The notes beneath the pieces are model-generated. The model worked only from the letters and a program-made list of their open reading frames with translations, was not told the DNA's origin and did not search any database. DNA of 64,000 bases, taken from assembly GCF_029168945.1 (NCBI RefSeq), contig NC_083604.1, positions 65,240,211-65,304,210 on the forward strand, written 5' to 3'. Made by a program: the position numbers and the translations under genes. Positions 34,061 to 44,531 of this stretch are shown piece by piece. Origin of the DNA: Cannabis sativa (Eukaryota > Streptophyta > Magnoliopsida > Rosales > Cannabaceae). Positions within the stretch are counted from its first letter, which is position 1; every line of letters begins with the position of its first letter.

Positions 34061-34685
34061 TATATTTACACCTTAAAGGAGGTTGAGATTCAAGGATTTC
34101 TCAAGAAAAAATGGTGGCCGGATTTCAAACCCAAACTTTTCTATTTGGGTTCGGATGACACTCAAAGAGAGTAAAAAATAAAAACTTTTTAAGTGTATGT
34201 GATTAAGTATCGAAAATGGAAGATTTAAAAAAAAATGGGCTCAAATGGTTGAGAAATGGGGGAGAAAATGGTGGGAAGGCGGTGGGAAGGCGAGAGGGTT
34301 TCGAGCTCTCTGGTTTGGCTGGGCTACTGTTTGGTTCGAGTGAGGAAGATGAGGAAATGATCAGACACATAGGGTTTTCTTATATAACCCTATGGCGTCG
34401 GTTCCTTTATAGGAACCGACAGTATAGGGTACACGTGTCAACTAACCGTGTACCCTATGTCGTCGGTTCCTATAAAGGAACCGACGCAATAGGGCTTAGC
34501 ATAAAAAAAAAAAAATTCCCAACCGCCTGTAAATGGTATAATGCAATTTTATACCTACGGTTTTTATCAAAAAACTGCCTCTAAATGTCCATTTCGAACA
34601 AAGCGGGTATTTTCACACCCTTTAGCTTCCCTTTTTATAAATGGGGGTGAAAAAATAGCCTCTAAAGGCCAATATTGTAGTAGTG
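34061..34685. repeat. CACTA right terminus and subterminal repeats
   Basis: Copies of GTCGGTTCCTATA and AACCGAC in both orientations at about 34385-34500 match those at the left end. The end reads TCTAAAGGCCAATATTGTAGTAGTG. A plus-strand frame (34216-34584) crosses these repeats and is not a gene. Confidence 0.8.
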
Positions 34686-35771
34686 GATATATAATTTTGT
34701 TAATATGATATATATAATTTTTTTAATAATATTATATTATTTTGTTTTATTTTTTATTGTAAGTATATACGTTTTCTTGTATAGTATATGGTTTTTGTTG
34801 TCTATAATATATCATTTATTTAATATGATATTTAGTTTCTATTTTATTATCTATAAATTTTTTAATATGTATTCATATTTTAATAGTGGTATATATAATT
34901 TTGTTAGCATGATATATATATATTTTGAGTATTAATTTAGTATTGTTATAATTTCTTTGTGGTATATAATTTTATTACTACGGTATATTAATTTTCAGTA
35001 CTACGATATATCTAATACTGCTGTATATATTTAAATGATCTAATATATTTATTTATTTTTATTACAATATAATAATATGCAATACTAAAAAAATTATGTA
35101 ACTTAATTTTATTATTATTATATATATTTTTTTTTAAAAAAAATATGTAATAAATGTATTTTTATAATTTTTATTAGCTAACTTATTAGATTTGACCATT
35201 TTCTTAATTTTTTAAAAAAGTAGACATTTACTAACTTAGTTTCCAAATTTAAAGTTATTTTGCATCTCAACCCAAAATATTATGATTATAAACATTACTT
35301 AGTCGTTTCATATATTTTCTCATAAGGTGCCAAATTAGGATCTCCTCGCCTAATATAAAAAAAAAGTGTAAGATTATTCTTATATGTAATTTATTAATTA
35401 TATATATTGATATTAATTGAAAAATTCCTTGGCCCCTCTAAAGTTTGAGATGGCCTATATTATATGTATTAATATATATTTTTAATTTTGCAGCATTATT
35501 TTCACTCTAATTAATGTATACATACCACTTCAAAAACTTGATCAGCCCGATCAGAAACACACATTTAATCTAGGAAGAATGAAATAATGAATATTCATTG
35601 AAGGGAAACAAAACTAAATTAAAATAATAAGAAAGAATAAGAAAAAGAATATATAACAGAAGAGCAACAAACAATGATTTGGTGAAAGAAATATATTTCA
35701 AGTAAGATCATTAATTGTTGACCATATATATCTCGATCAATCATGATCATGTGGTAATATTATTAGTAGTA
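34686..35771. other. AT-rich repeat right of CACTA, then spacer
   Basis: At 34686-35060 the same GGTATATAATTTTGTTAGCATGATATAT repeat as at 7440-8087 recurs, confirming that the CACTA element landed inside it. From 35061 to 35771 the DNA is AT-rich with no recognised feature apart from the downstream region of the next gene. Confidence 0.55.
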
Positions 35772-36521
35772 CTATTTTTTTGGTTGATCATCTTCATCAT
35801 CAGCACCAGTACTACTCTTTATTGTCTTTGTCTCTTCTTTTTCGGCTTCATCTTCTTGGACAGACCCTTCTAGGAAAGATTCCACCTTCTCCTCCACTTC
35901 TTCTACCTGCAATATTAATGGTAATTAATACTTAATTAGCATTTAATTTTCCCTAATCTATTATTTATATATTTGTACACAACATTTATTATATACATAC
36001 ATGTATATGTGCTACACTTGAATATTTTTATTTAAAAAGAATTCCACACTCTACCTACTTTTTCCTCGTGCTTATTTTATTAATAGACAAATTTACATTG
36101 ATATATAATTGAGAAAGTATATACCTTAAATGTAGTTAGTTATACAAATATAATATATTTCATCATTTTTATTTATATAATATGAAAATAGACAGTTAGC
36201 TAAATATATGAGTCAAGCACAGCTATATTGGTTGCTTAAACGTGGTGAAGGGGCATGAAATTTCAGTAGGCTTGGGCATGCATGACGATGACATGATTTC
36301 ATTTGTTGGTCAAACCCATTACCTTTTTAGGTTATGTATTGACTTTTTCTTATATTTCCTCACGTAATTATTAACATTTTCTTATATTTCTTATCTATTG
36401 ACTTTTTCTTGTTAGATAGTTTTAATGGTAGAAAGATAATAGAGTATATAAGAGGAATAGACTATTCTTCTTATTGCTAATTAATGTTGAGATTAAACCC
36501 TATTCGGCCAATCAAATACAA

Positions 36522-36571
<50 letters not shown>

Positions 36572-37753
36572 AGGTGTGTTCGATAATCTATACATAATAT
36601 ATTAACAATGCGTAGCACATGGATGATGGATCTATGAATATGCTGGTTATTGGACTTATAATAATCTCTTAATTAATAATCCATTTTTTTTTTAATTATG
36701 ATATATAACATTATATTGAAAGTTAGATGGCGAAATGAAACTGAAAGCAATTGTAATGCATAGCAATATTATAAATAACATAGTATTTATATATATATAA
36801 TACCTTTTCAATAAAGTCGTCCAGAAGGTGAGCGTCCTTGGCTGTTTCGTGGGCAACTTTTTCAATAAAAAGAACAGCATCCTTCAACTTTCCGTTGTCG
36901 GGAAGGTTATCGGCGATATCGTCGGCGATGTCTTCCACTTTCTCGGCGACCTTTTCTACAGCCTCAGCCACCGCTTCCACTGTGTTTACAGCCATGTCCA
37001 CCTTCCCTGCTCAAAATATTTATATATATATATTATTAATTAAGCTTGAATTAAAGAATTAATGTACATATAAATTAATTTCTTACTTTTGATTGATAGT
37101 AGAGGACCCCATTTATTCCTATAAAATGGTAGAATCAGACTTATCACCAGTCCCAAAACCCAACCTTGGCTGCAGTTTTATTAATTAATTAATTAATAAA
37201 TAATCTCCGAAATTAAAATGTACAAATAATATCAAAATATATGTAACAAGAGATATTCTGAATAATATATAATCAATTAACTTACAAAGAGTTCCAAGGA
37301 GCACCAGTACCACCGCCTGAAGCTGCTCCTGCAGGATCAACACTGTTACACATCATCTTATGCCTGCATCAATCAATAAGAAATTATGAGCCTTTTATAT
37401 ATAATAAAGATTTAAAGATATTCTTTATAAATCTTAATTAATTAAGATCAAGCAATAAATTTTGTTCATGGCTTAACAACATTATGATCTAAATAATTAA
37501 ACAAAAAAACGTAATATACTCGTTGTATGCATCATATATATATATATAAAAAAAATTAAGAGAGGAAAAGTGGAACTTACATAATTTTGGTGTTGGTTGT
37601 GTTGATATTAGACAACGAAAGACCGATCAGGTGATTGGTTTTAAAACCTCTCAGCGGGAAAGCTTGAACTAATTCTCTATTATTATGGATTCTGCAAGGG
37701 TTGCAACGATGGCTCGACCCGTAAGGAACTTTACATATTGTCATTTTCAGCAT
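35772..37753 (-). CDS. Four-exon host gene, unrecognised, maybe plastid-targeted
   Basis: Predicted exons on the minus strand: 37753-37581, 37363-37286, 37006-36804 and 35906-35772, all with GT-AG. Exon 1 starts MLKMTICKVPYGSSHRCN, basic and Ser/Asn-rich, like a plastid transit peptide. Exon 2 encodes a Gly-rich SVDPAGAASGGGTGAPWN. Exon 3 is a long amphipathic helix (VEAVAEAVEKVAEKVEDIAD, then KLKDAVLFIEKVAHETAKDA). Exon 4 continues VEEVEEKVESFLEG and ends in an acidic tail. Exons 3 and 4 join in phase. With the strong GTAAGT donor, exon 2 does not join exon 3 in frame; weaker donors inside exon 2 would. The family is unknown to me. It is the only probable non-transposon gene here. Confidence 0.6.
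36522..36568. repeat. (ATT)n microsatellite
   Basis: About 15 uninterrupted ATT units lie in the last intron of the four-exon gene. The rest of that intron (35907-36803) is AT-rich with nothing else recognised. Confidence 0.95.
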
Positions 37754-37806
37754 TTTTAACAATCAAAATAAATAAATAAATTAATAAATACTGCTATATA
37801 TTCTCT

Positions 37807-37816
37807 CTTTTATATA
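37807..37816 (-). promoter_or_regulatory. TATA box of the four-exon gene
   Basis: Minus-strand TATATAAAAG lies 54-63 bases upstream of the predicted ATG at 37753, followed by GAGAGAATATATAG. Spacing fits a short 5' UTR. Confidence 0.55.
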
Positions 37817-38674
37817 AATTTATGTGTAGATATTTGAAAAAGGATATAGCTGTGTAGGCTAAATTGGCTCTGGAGAAAAATAATAGTTCTAAAAGCTTGT
37901 TTCAGATGAGAGCTATCTCGATCAAGCTGGTTCTTATTAATTATGACATTCAGGAGATGTATGTATGTATATATATATACTCCTATAAAGTGGATAAGAA
38001 GGTGTGTATAATTGCTGTAATATTAACCTTAAGAAAAACTTTATCACCAATAAATTATATAACCTATTATATATATTTTAAGATCCAGTCTTATATATAT
38101 AAATAAATATATATATATATATATATTTTTATATAATGGATTAGGTTTAGATCTACGACGAAGCTTGCCAAATAATAAAAAAGAAAAATGTTATTTAATC
38201 ATGTAAGATCTTGAATGAAAAGATAACAGTCTATTGGGTATGTAGTGAATATATAGACGGTCAAGTGTTAAATCTTAACGTACGTGTTTCAAGAAAAACG
38301 TGTGTTATATTTCCATGAAATTTTAAATATATATAATCGCACAAAGGTCCAAGGTTTAAGTTGCATTATATACATATGCTGCATTACCATTATATATGTG
38401 TTTGTTTGTATTATACAACCATATACATTATAATATATAGTAGCTAGTATTTTTCAAACGTTTAGAAGATAATAAGTTGACTAGCCGCCTTGAGATAACA
38501 AATAATTTTTAAATGCATATGTCATTCGAACAAGGGAATAAAGCTTCAACATAATATCTAAAAGGGAATGGAGTACAGTTGGATTCTAACGTTAGAGGTG
38601 GGCGTACTTATTATACCTATTATACCATCATTAGTTCAAGCTATAAGCATTCATGCGCATGCATGCGCATGCAT
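37817..38674. other. Spacer, upstream region of the four-exon gene
   Basis: AT-rich, with (TA)n runs at about 37967-37980 and 38092-38125. At 38652-38675 there is a 24-base alternating purine-pyrimidine tract CATGCGCATGCATGCGCATG.... No gene is seen. Confidence 0.5.
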
Positions 38675-38682
38675 GATAATAA

Positions 38683-38867
38683 GAGTATTGCTATTAGACA
38701 CCAGTAGTGTCTAGTATTTTCTCGACATGTCATATTGTAATTGGTTAGCGATATTTTTTAAAAGTTATTATATTAAATTATGTGGGACCCGATACTTAGT
38801 TGAACCACTAGCGATATTGATACATAGAAAGGTGCTAGGCACCACTAGTACTCTTTAACATTTCTCT
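38683..38867. mobile_element. Short MITE, about 185 bp
   Basis: The left end GAGTATTGCTATTAG and the inverted right end GAGAAATGTTAAAGAG align without gaps over 32 bases, best in the inner part (AGTAGTGTCTAG versus AGTGGTGCCTAG). GATAATAA occurs at both flanks (38675-38682 and 38868-38875), a 7-8 bp duplication. This suggests a hAT-like or related MITE. Confidence 0.55.
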
Positions 38868-38875
38868 GATAATAA

Positions 38876-39292
38876 TAAAGCTTTTCAGTTTCACTGCTAG
38901 CTATTAGATTTCCTACTCATTTTGGGAAGAAGACTGAGAGAATGAGGAAGAAGTGTGAACAATTATTTCTTATTGATGCACCAATATGGTGACTTATATA
39001 TAAGTTGAACTACAAGAATCTAAAAAAGTAACAAATAGATTCTTGACAACTGACAAAACTACCTCCACTATATCAATGGAACTAAAGTTAGTTGACGGTA
39101 AGAACTTATCAACTACACGTTAATTAAATAGTCAAATGTAAATTGCTAAAGATAAAAAGCTTAATTAAGAGAAACTAAAAACATCAATAGAGTAAAATAG
39201 TGTTGTATTGAAAATTTAAGCTCCTTTACAAATAGTAATTTTTCAACTCTTTTATAAGAATTCAAATGGAGTATTTATACTTCAGCTCCCGT
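38876..39292. other. Spacer without recognised features
   Basis: AT-rich. No open frame, repeat or terminus could be supported. Confidence 0.5.
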
Positions 39293-39600
39293 CACTACAA
39301 CAAATGTGAGTTTTAGGGGCCACAAAAGGTCACTCTTAATAGTATAGGTATTAGGAGCGAAAAAACGCATGGCCCCTAAAGAGTCTTGTTAATTTTTTTA
39401 ATCCTTACTACAATATAAATATGTGTTTTAGAAGCGACAACAGTAAGGGCGACAAAAAATCACCTCTATATAACTCGTTATTTTTAGCTATGCCGGCTAG
39501 TAATTATGCTTCTAAGTATTTTTAGGGACAACATTTCTAATTTTATTAATAGTGCGTCGCCCCTAATAATAACTTAATATTTATTTGATTAAAAAAAATA
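39293..39600. mobile_element. Fragment with CACTA-like left end
   Basis: CACTACAACAAATGTGAGTTTTAGGGGCC at 39293 is a CACTA-type terminus. At 39407 a related line TACTACAATATAAATATGTGTTTTAG occurs, followed by GCGACAA/GGGCGAC repeats. No matching inverted right end was found, so only a fragment is called. Confidence 0.4.
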
Positions 39601-39866
39601 AAAAATTAAATTTCTCGAAGCGAACTTAAATTGGTTTTAGTAATTCTCTGGCTCCAAATTCTATTTCCCTCCTTCATTTCGTGCGGAACAAATGTAACAT
39701 AAAACCCTAAAATTATTTCAGCTCTCACTATAATCTCTCTATATATATACATATATATCTTCTTCTTCTTGGTCTTCTTTTGTATCAGGTGAACGACTGG
39801 AAAATTCCAAATCCAAATCCATTGTAATCCCTCTCATCTCTAGCTGCCAATAGAGTTCTCACTTAT

Positions 39867-39868
<2 letters not shown>

Positions 39869-39923
<55 letters not shown>

Positions 39924-39927
39924 TCTC
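39869..39927. repeat. (CT)n microsatellite
   Basis: About 25 perfect CT units, then CCCTCTCTC. The flanks 39601-39868 and 39928-40190 hold no recognised gene. Confidence 0.95.
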
Positions 39928-40191
39928 ATTTATTTATTTATATATGTATATATTAGATCTATTAATTTGTATATGGATCTCTCATTCTCGACTCTCTTCG
40001 ATCGGAAGATAAAATTTTCACATTCTAATCAGGTATAACTATTTTAGAATGATTCAAATGTGATTATTTTGTTTGTGATATGAAATTTACTAAGAAAAAT
40101 CTTAGTTTACTCAAAATAAAATTTGTGACTAAAAGTAAAAAATTTTTGACTAATTATATATAAATTATCATTACATTGTGATCCTAAAATC

Positions 40192-40560
40192 ACTACTACA
40201 AAAAGTACAATTCCCGTCAGTTTTAAGTGTCATTTAAAGAATTTGCGTCAGTTTAGAAAATTGACGTATATGCTATAGTCGCAAATAGTTTTTTTATTAA
40301 CGTCGTTTTTCAAATGACGCAAAAAACAATTATCTTTATTTAAAAACCATCACAAAATATACATTCTTCTTTTTTATTTTTTGCGTCAATTTGGAAATAA
40401 CGCGAAATCGTTTGTGACATTTCGAAAGCGTCACTAAAAAGTTATACCTTCGGTAACAAAATGACACATAAATTGTTGAAATACTTTTTTTTACCAATTG
40501 TGTCGGTTATAAAATGAAGCATAATGTCCACTATAAAATCTTTGTACATATTAAAAACAC
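40192..40560. mobile_element. Fragment with CACTA-like left end
   Basis: CACTACTACAAAAAGTACAATTCCCGTCAG followed by repeats of TTGCGTCA and TGACG(T/C) in both orientations is typical of CACTA subterminal DNA. The right end is not identifiable. Confidence 0.45.
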
Positions 40561-41519
40561 AAATAAACTATATTATTATATCCATATAAAAGATAAGCTA
40601 CCCAAAATCTATCAGCCAAACCATTTAAGAAAAATATAATATTTATATAATAATACTAAAAAAATTATTATAAATGTAAATATAATATGATCATAGCAAA
40701 CTTAGCAATATATATAAATATTAAATATGGGTATACTCTTAATGGGTATTACCTATAAATGTGTATTCTATTATTAGCCATTGAATCAAATCTAATAGTT
40801 GATATTTATATTAAATTTTTTAATTTAATATTTCTTATTTTAACCTATTACCTGGTGACATGAAAGTTATTTTTTATCTATTCTTTCTATTTTCTCCTCA
40901 TTCCATATCTTTATATATATAAATTAAAAGTGCCTATCTAACGACATTTCTTGGTTTAACAGAATATACTTTAAAAATAAAAGAATATTTTGTTAAATTT
41001 AACGATGTTAGTAGGTTTGATGCTCCCGTTAACTTTCAAAAATATATAAATAATTAAACCAAAAAATTAAACAATCTTTTTTCAAATGTTTAAACCCAAT
41101 AATTAAACCCAAAAAATATTAAATTGTTACACGATTAGCTTAAGGCTTACACGATTTTTTTTTTTTAACCCAAAAAATTAAACAATCTATTTTTTTAAAA
41201 TTAAAAAAAACTACACCCATACCCACCCTAAATAACAATCATCAATATAAAATTTAAACTCTATACAAAAAAATCGTTTATAACATAAAACATTTGAATA
41301 ACAATGTGTATATTATAGGTTTATATACACAATTATGACATTTTTAACAATTAGTTTTAGGCTTTCATAAAAATTCTCGTAGAATCGAGAATAAAACATA
41401 TCGTTTATAACATAATTTACAATTAGTCACTAAATTCTTAAACAAAAACCACAAGAACTTAAAATAAAACTAATATTTACAGGGTTTGTCACGTAACTCG
41501 CATCTAGTATTTATATATA
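40561..41519. other. AT-rich spacer
   Basis: No gene was recognised. AATGGGTATTACC at about 40741 resembles inverted sequence near 43445-43460 (GTATTACCCATTGAG), which may mark the edges of a larger, worn inverted-repeat element. Confidence 0.4.
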
Positions 41520-41661
41520 TGGAAAATTATATTTACACATCATAAAATAATAATAGATGCTTAGATTTACACCCCAATAAATTATAAATACACTCTATTT
41601 TATTTATTTAAATATTATTTTTGACAAGCACACCCCTTTTTATTTACTATAAATTAGGTTT

Positions 41662-41699
<38 letters not shown>

Positions 41700-42317
41700 A
41701 ATACACTCCATACAATAAATATTCAAGCTACTTGCATTCGGATTTTTTTTTTTTTTTAGTTCTGAATCTTTATTATCTCTTCTTCATCATTTTCATTCTT
41801 TTAAATAATCATTACTTTTTAGATATCAAAATATACATACTTACATATACATTTCTTTTTATAATTATAATTAACAATTAATTATTTTTTTATATACATA
41901 ACAGTAAATAAAAATTCTATAATCGAAAAATAATGAAATAAATGAATGAAATCTTTCATATATTAATATATTTGTGTATATATATAAGTGAGATTCATAC
42001 AAAAATAAATACAAAAAATCTAGAGATTATAAATGTAATGAAATAATTAAATATTTTTTATCTTTACATTAAATTTTCTTTATTGATAAAACCTCAATTA
42101 CTTTTCTCTATTAATGATTCTTTTTTAAGACTTGAAGGAGATAATTTTAGTTTTATAAGCAAATGAGGTGTAATTATTAAAATAAAAATAAAAATAGACT
42201 CATCATTTAAAATTGTATATTATTTTGGTAATTTTGTACAAGGATAAAAATTTAATTAAGATTTTTATTGAAATTGGGGTGTATTTATAATTTATTGGGG
42301 TGCAAATATAATTTCCC
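41520..42317. mobile_element. Inverted-repeat element, about 0.8 kb
   Basis: The left arm contains GGAAAATTATATTTACAC and CACCCCAATAAATTATAAAT. The right arm is TTTATAATTTATTGGGGTGCAAATATAATTTCC in inverse order. The middle is AT-rich and holds a 30-base A run (41668-41697). No coding capacity is seen and target duplications are unclear. Confidence 0.5.
41668..41697. repeat. Poly(A) run
   Basis: Thirty consecutive A residues inside the inverted-repeat element. Confidence 0.95.
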
Positions 42318-43040
42318 AATAATAATAATTACACCCCAATTATATATTTACATATTTAACCTTTAGTAAAATAACCAAAATAATTATTTTTACTCCACTA
42401 CTAAAAAAAACTGATTTGATTGTTACAATTTTTCTTTAAGAAAAAAAATTATTAGTTAAAAACTTTTAAACTATAAAATCGTTCATCAATAAATAATTTT
42501 GAAATTTCATAGTAATTATCAAATATAAAAATAATACCTTTGAAAAATTATTCTATCAAATTTTTATTGTTTATTTTTATGTTCACATTATGCTTAAATT
42601 TACAGAATAATCACTCGTTTACTTACCAACACCAAACAAAAAATTCAAGCACTAAATGTAACAGAATAATTCTTAGAATAAAAACAAAGAGTAGAAAAAA
42701 CAAAACTACTCATTTTTTTTTTCTTTTTCCAACTATAAAATCAAACAACTTAATTTTTTTTTTCTTTAGCTCTAAAAAAAACTCATCAAAGAGTGTTAGA
42801 GTGAAATATCACCAATAACCCTCATAATATAATAAATTTCTATTGTTGGTGTAAGGATAAAGTAGTAATTTAAATAAAATAAGTAAGTTTCTAAAAATAA
42901 TTTTTAATTCTTTAATACCATTGGTTAGAATTATTATTTCCTATTGTTAAATAAAAAAATATTTTTTTTTTTTAAAAAAAAAAAATCTTATTGGTAACTA
43001 GCTATAGGAAGTCAACATATTACCACATCATCATTTTTTT
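42318..43040. other. AT-rich spacer
   Basis: Homopolymer A and T runs and short frames with no recognisable product. Confidence 0.45.
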
Positions 43041-43420
43041 AAGGGTAAATACCATTTTAGACCCTGTGTTTTGTAAAAGTTACAGATTGGACCCTGTGTT
43101 TTGTTAAATGACAAAATGGACCCTGTATTTTTCAAAATAGTAAAAATAGGACCCTGGGCTTAATTTTTGACAACTTTTTTTTTTTTAATATAATCAACTT
43201 GAAAACAATTTCTAATACGAACAGATATAGAAAATGGAAATAATTTTGTCATAACACTTTTAGATCGGATTATAATTAAATTTTATTTTGACAAAAAATC
43301 AATTCAGGGTCCTATTTGTACTATTTTAGAAAATACAGGGTCTATTTTGTCATTTAACAAAACAGAGGGTCCAAATGATAGCTTTTACAAAACACAGGGT
43401 CCAAAATGGTATTTACCCTT
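43041..43420. mobile_element. Foldback MITE with about 120 bp inverted arms
   Basis: It begins AAGGGTAAATACCATTTT and ends AAAATGGTATTTACCCTT. The arms carry three ordered copies of GGACCCTGTGTTTTG or GGACCCTGTATTTT-like units, mirrored on the right as ACAAAACACAGGGTCC and AAATACAGGGTC. A short unpaired centre lies around 43170-43300. The T-rich flanks do not show a clear duplication. A Mutator-like or unclassified MITE is possible. Confidence 0.75.
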
Positions 43421-44217
43421 TTTTTAAATACCCATCAAGGAGTATTACCCATTGAGAAATGTTCTATATAAATGGGTATATGTATAGTCATAAAATTTTT
43501 TTTATTGTACAAGAATCTATCATTCAAAATATACAAATCTAACTTTTGTAAGTTTGATTTACAAAATGATTAGGAATGATTCTCCTAGTTTTAACCTTCA
43601 TAACATCATATAAATTAATATTACTTTTATATATTCTTCAACATCTTCTTTGTAAAATTATTGCCTCAAACTTTACAATCAACTTTCTGCAATCAAGAAT
43701 ATTAATTAGTATAAGTCAACACACAACTCAAAAGTTTAAATATAAAATCACCTCATATATTTGAAAATATTTCCATCAACAACTTCCTTAAAAATTCCAA
43801 AAAAAAAAGAGAAAAATTAAATTTTCTTTTACTAACTCTTTAGCTTAATGCCCAATTATGAAAATGAAATTTTGTCTAAAAATACAACAAATAAAATTTA
43901 ACTTAGTTGGAATATATTATCTTATAAAGAAAAGAATTTATATTAATACATCACAATTTCTATTGGTACTACTCACTTTCTAAAAGAACCATGTTAAGTA
44001 CTATAGGCATTCTAAAATTTTACTTACATAGAATAAACAAAGTTATAATAGTAAACAATTCACCATATATAATCCTTTAATATTTAGAAGCTCTCATCAA
44101 TCAGAAATTAGAAAATGGAACTAGACTAGCCAAAGAGTACTCAAATACCAAGAGAAATCACACTAATTAAATTCAACTTAGGGTATGGTTAGTATTTGAC
44201 TCATTATTATCACATCA
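43421..44217. other. AT-rich spacer
   Basis: Nothing recognised beyond short, low-complexity frames. Confidence 0.45.
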
Positions 44218-44220
44218 ATT

Positions 44221-44528
44221 CACTACAAGAAATGTCACTTTTACCAGCACAGTTCGCTACTACACTGGTAAAAGTAACTTTTAATTACCATCACATTTCG
44301 CAAACTACGCTGGCAAAAAGGTCAAAGTTGCGTACATTTGCAATGACTAAAATCCAACTTTTACCAGCGTATTTACGCGTTGGAAAAAGTCATTTTTGCC
44401 AGCGCTTTTCATTTGCTGCTGCAAAAATTCTAATACCAATATTGATTTGCCAACCCCCTTTTGCCAAAACATCACAAGTAAATTCTATTTTCCCAGCGCA
44501 ATACCAACTTGCGACATTTCTTGTAGTG
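44221..44528. mobile_element. CACTA-type MITE with intact ends, 308 bp
   Basis: The termini CACTACAAGAAATGTC and GACATTTCTTGTAGTG are a perfect 16 bp inverted repeat. Flanks ATT (44218-44220) and ATT (44529-44531) are the 3 bp target duplication. The interior repeats TTTTACCAGCG and TTTTGCCAGCG, like CACTA subterminal repeats. Its intact ends suggest fairly recent movement. Confidence 0.9.
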
Positions 44529-44531
44529 ATT

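Larger units (their letters stand above)
8088..34685 (-). mobile_element. CACTA (En/Spm) transposon carrying nested LTR elements
   Basis: The left end CATTACTACGAAAAC and the inverted right end CACTACTACAATATT, each followed by a TTTAGAGGC block, are the CACTA termini. The 3 bp flanks are GGT (8085-8087) and GAT (34686-34688), a target duplication with one mismatch. Subterminal repeats of the GGCGTCGGTTCCTATA type lie at both ends. Genes are on the minus strand: a TNP2-type transposase remnant, then a second gene with a Ulp1 (C48) protease domain. Removing the 9.65 kb Tekay and 12.1 kb copia insertions leaves about 4.8 kb, short for an autonomous CACTA. The transposase catalytic part is missing, so I read it as a deletion derivative. 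Confidence 0.88.

Noticed and set aside
34216..34584. 122-codon plus-strand frame
   Set aside because: It crosses the CACTA subterminal repeats and terminal region, has no domain, and reads as low-complexity Gly/Arg sequence.
36828..37062. Plus-strand frames of 71 and 74 codons
   Set aside because: They overlap exon 3 of the minus-strand host gene, which has proper splice sites.
39293..40560. One intact CACTA element spanning both orphan ends
   Set aside because: Both ends face the same way and no inverted right terminus or target duplication was found.
42540..42818. 92-codon plus-strand frame rich in Phe, Lys and Asn
   Set aside because: Composition is explained by A and T runs; no domain or start context.
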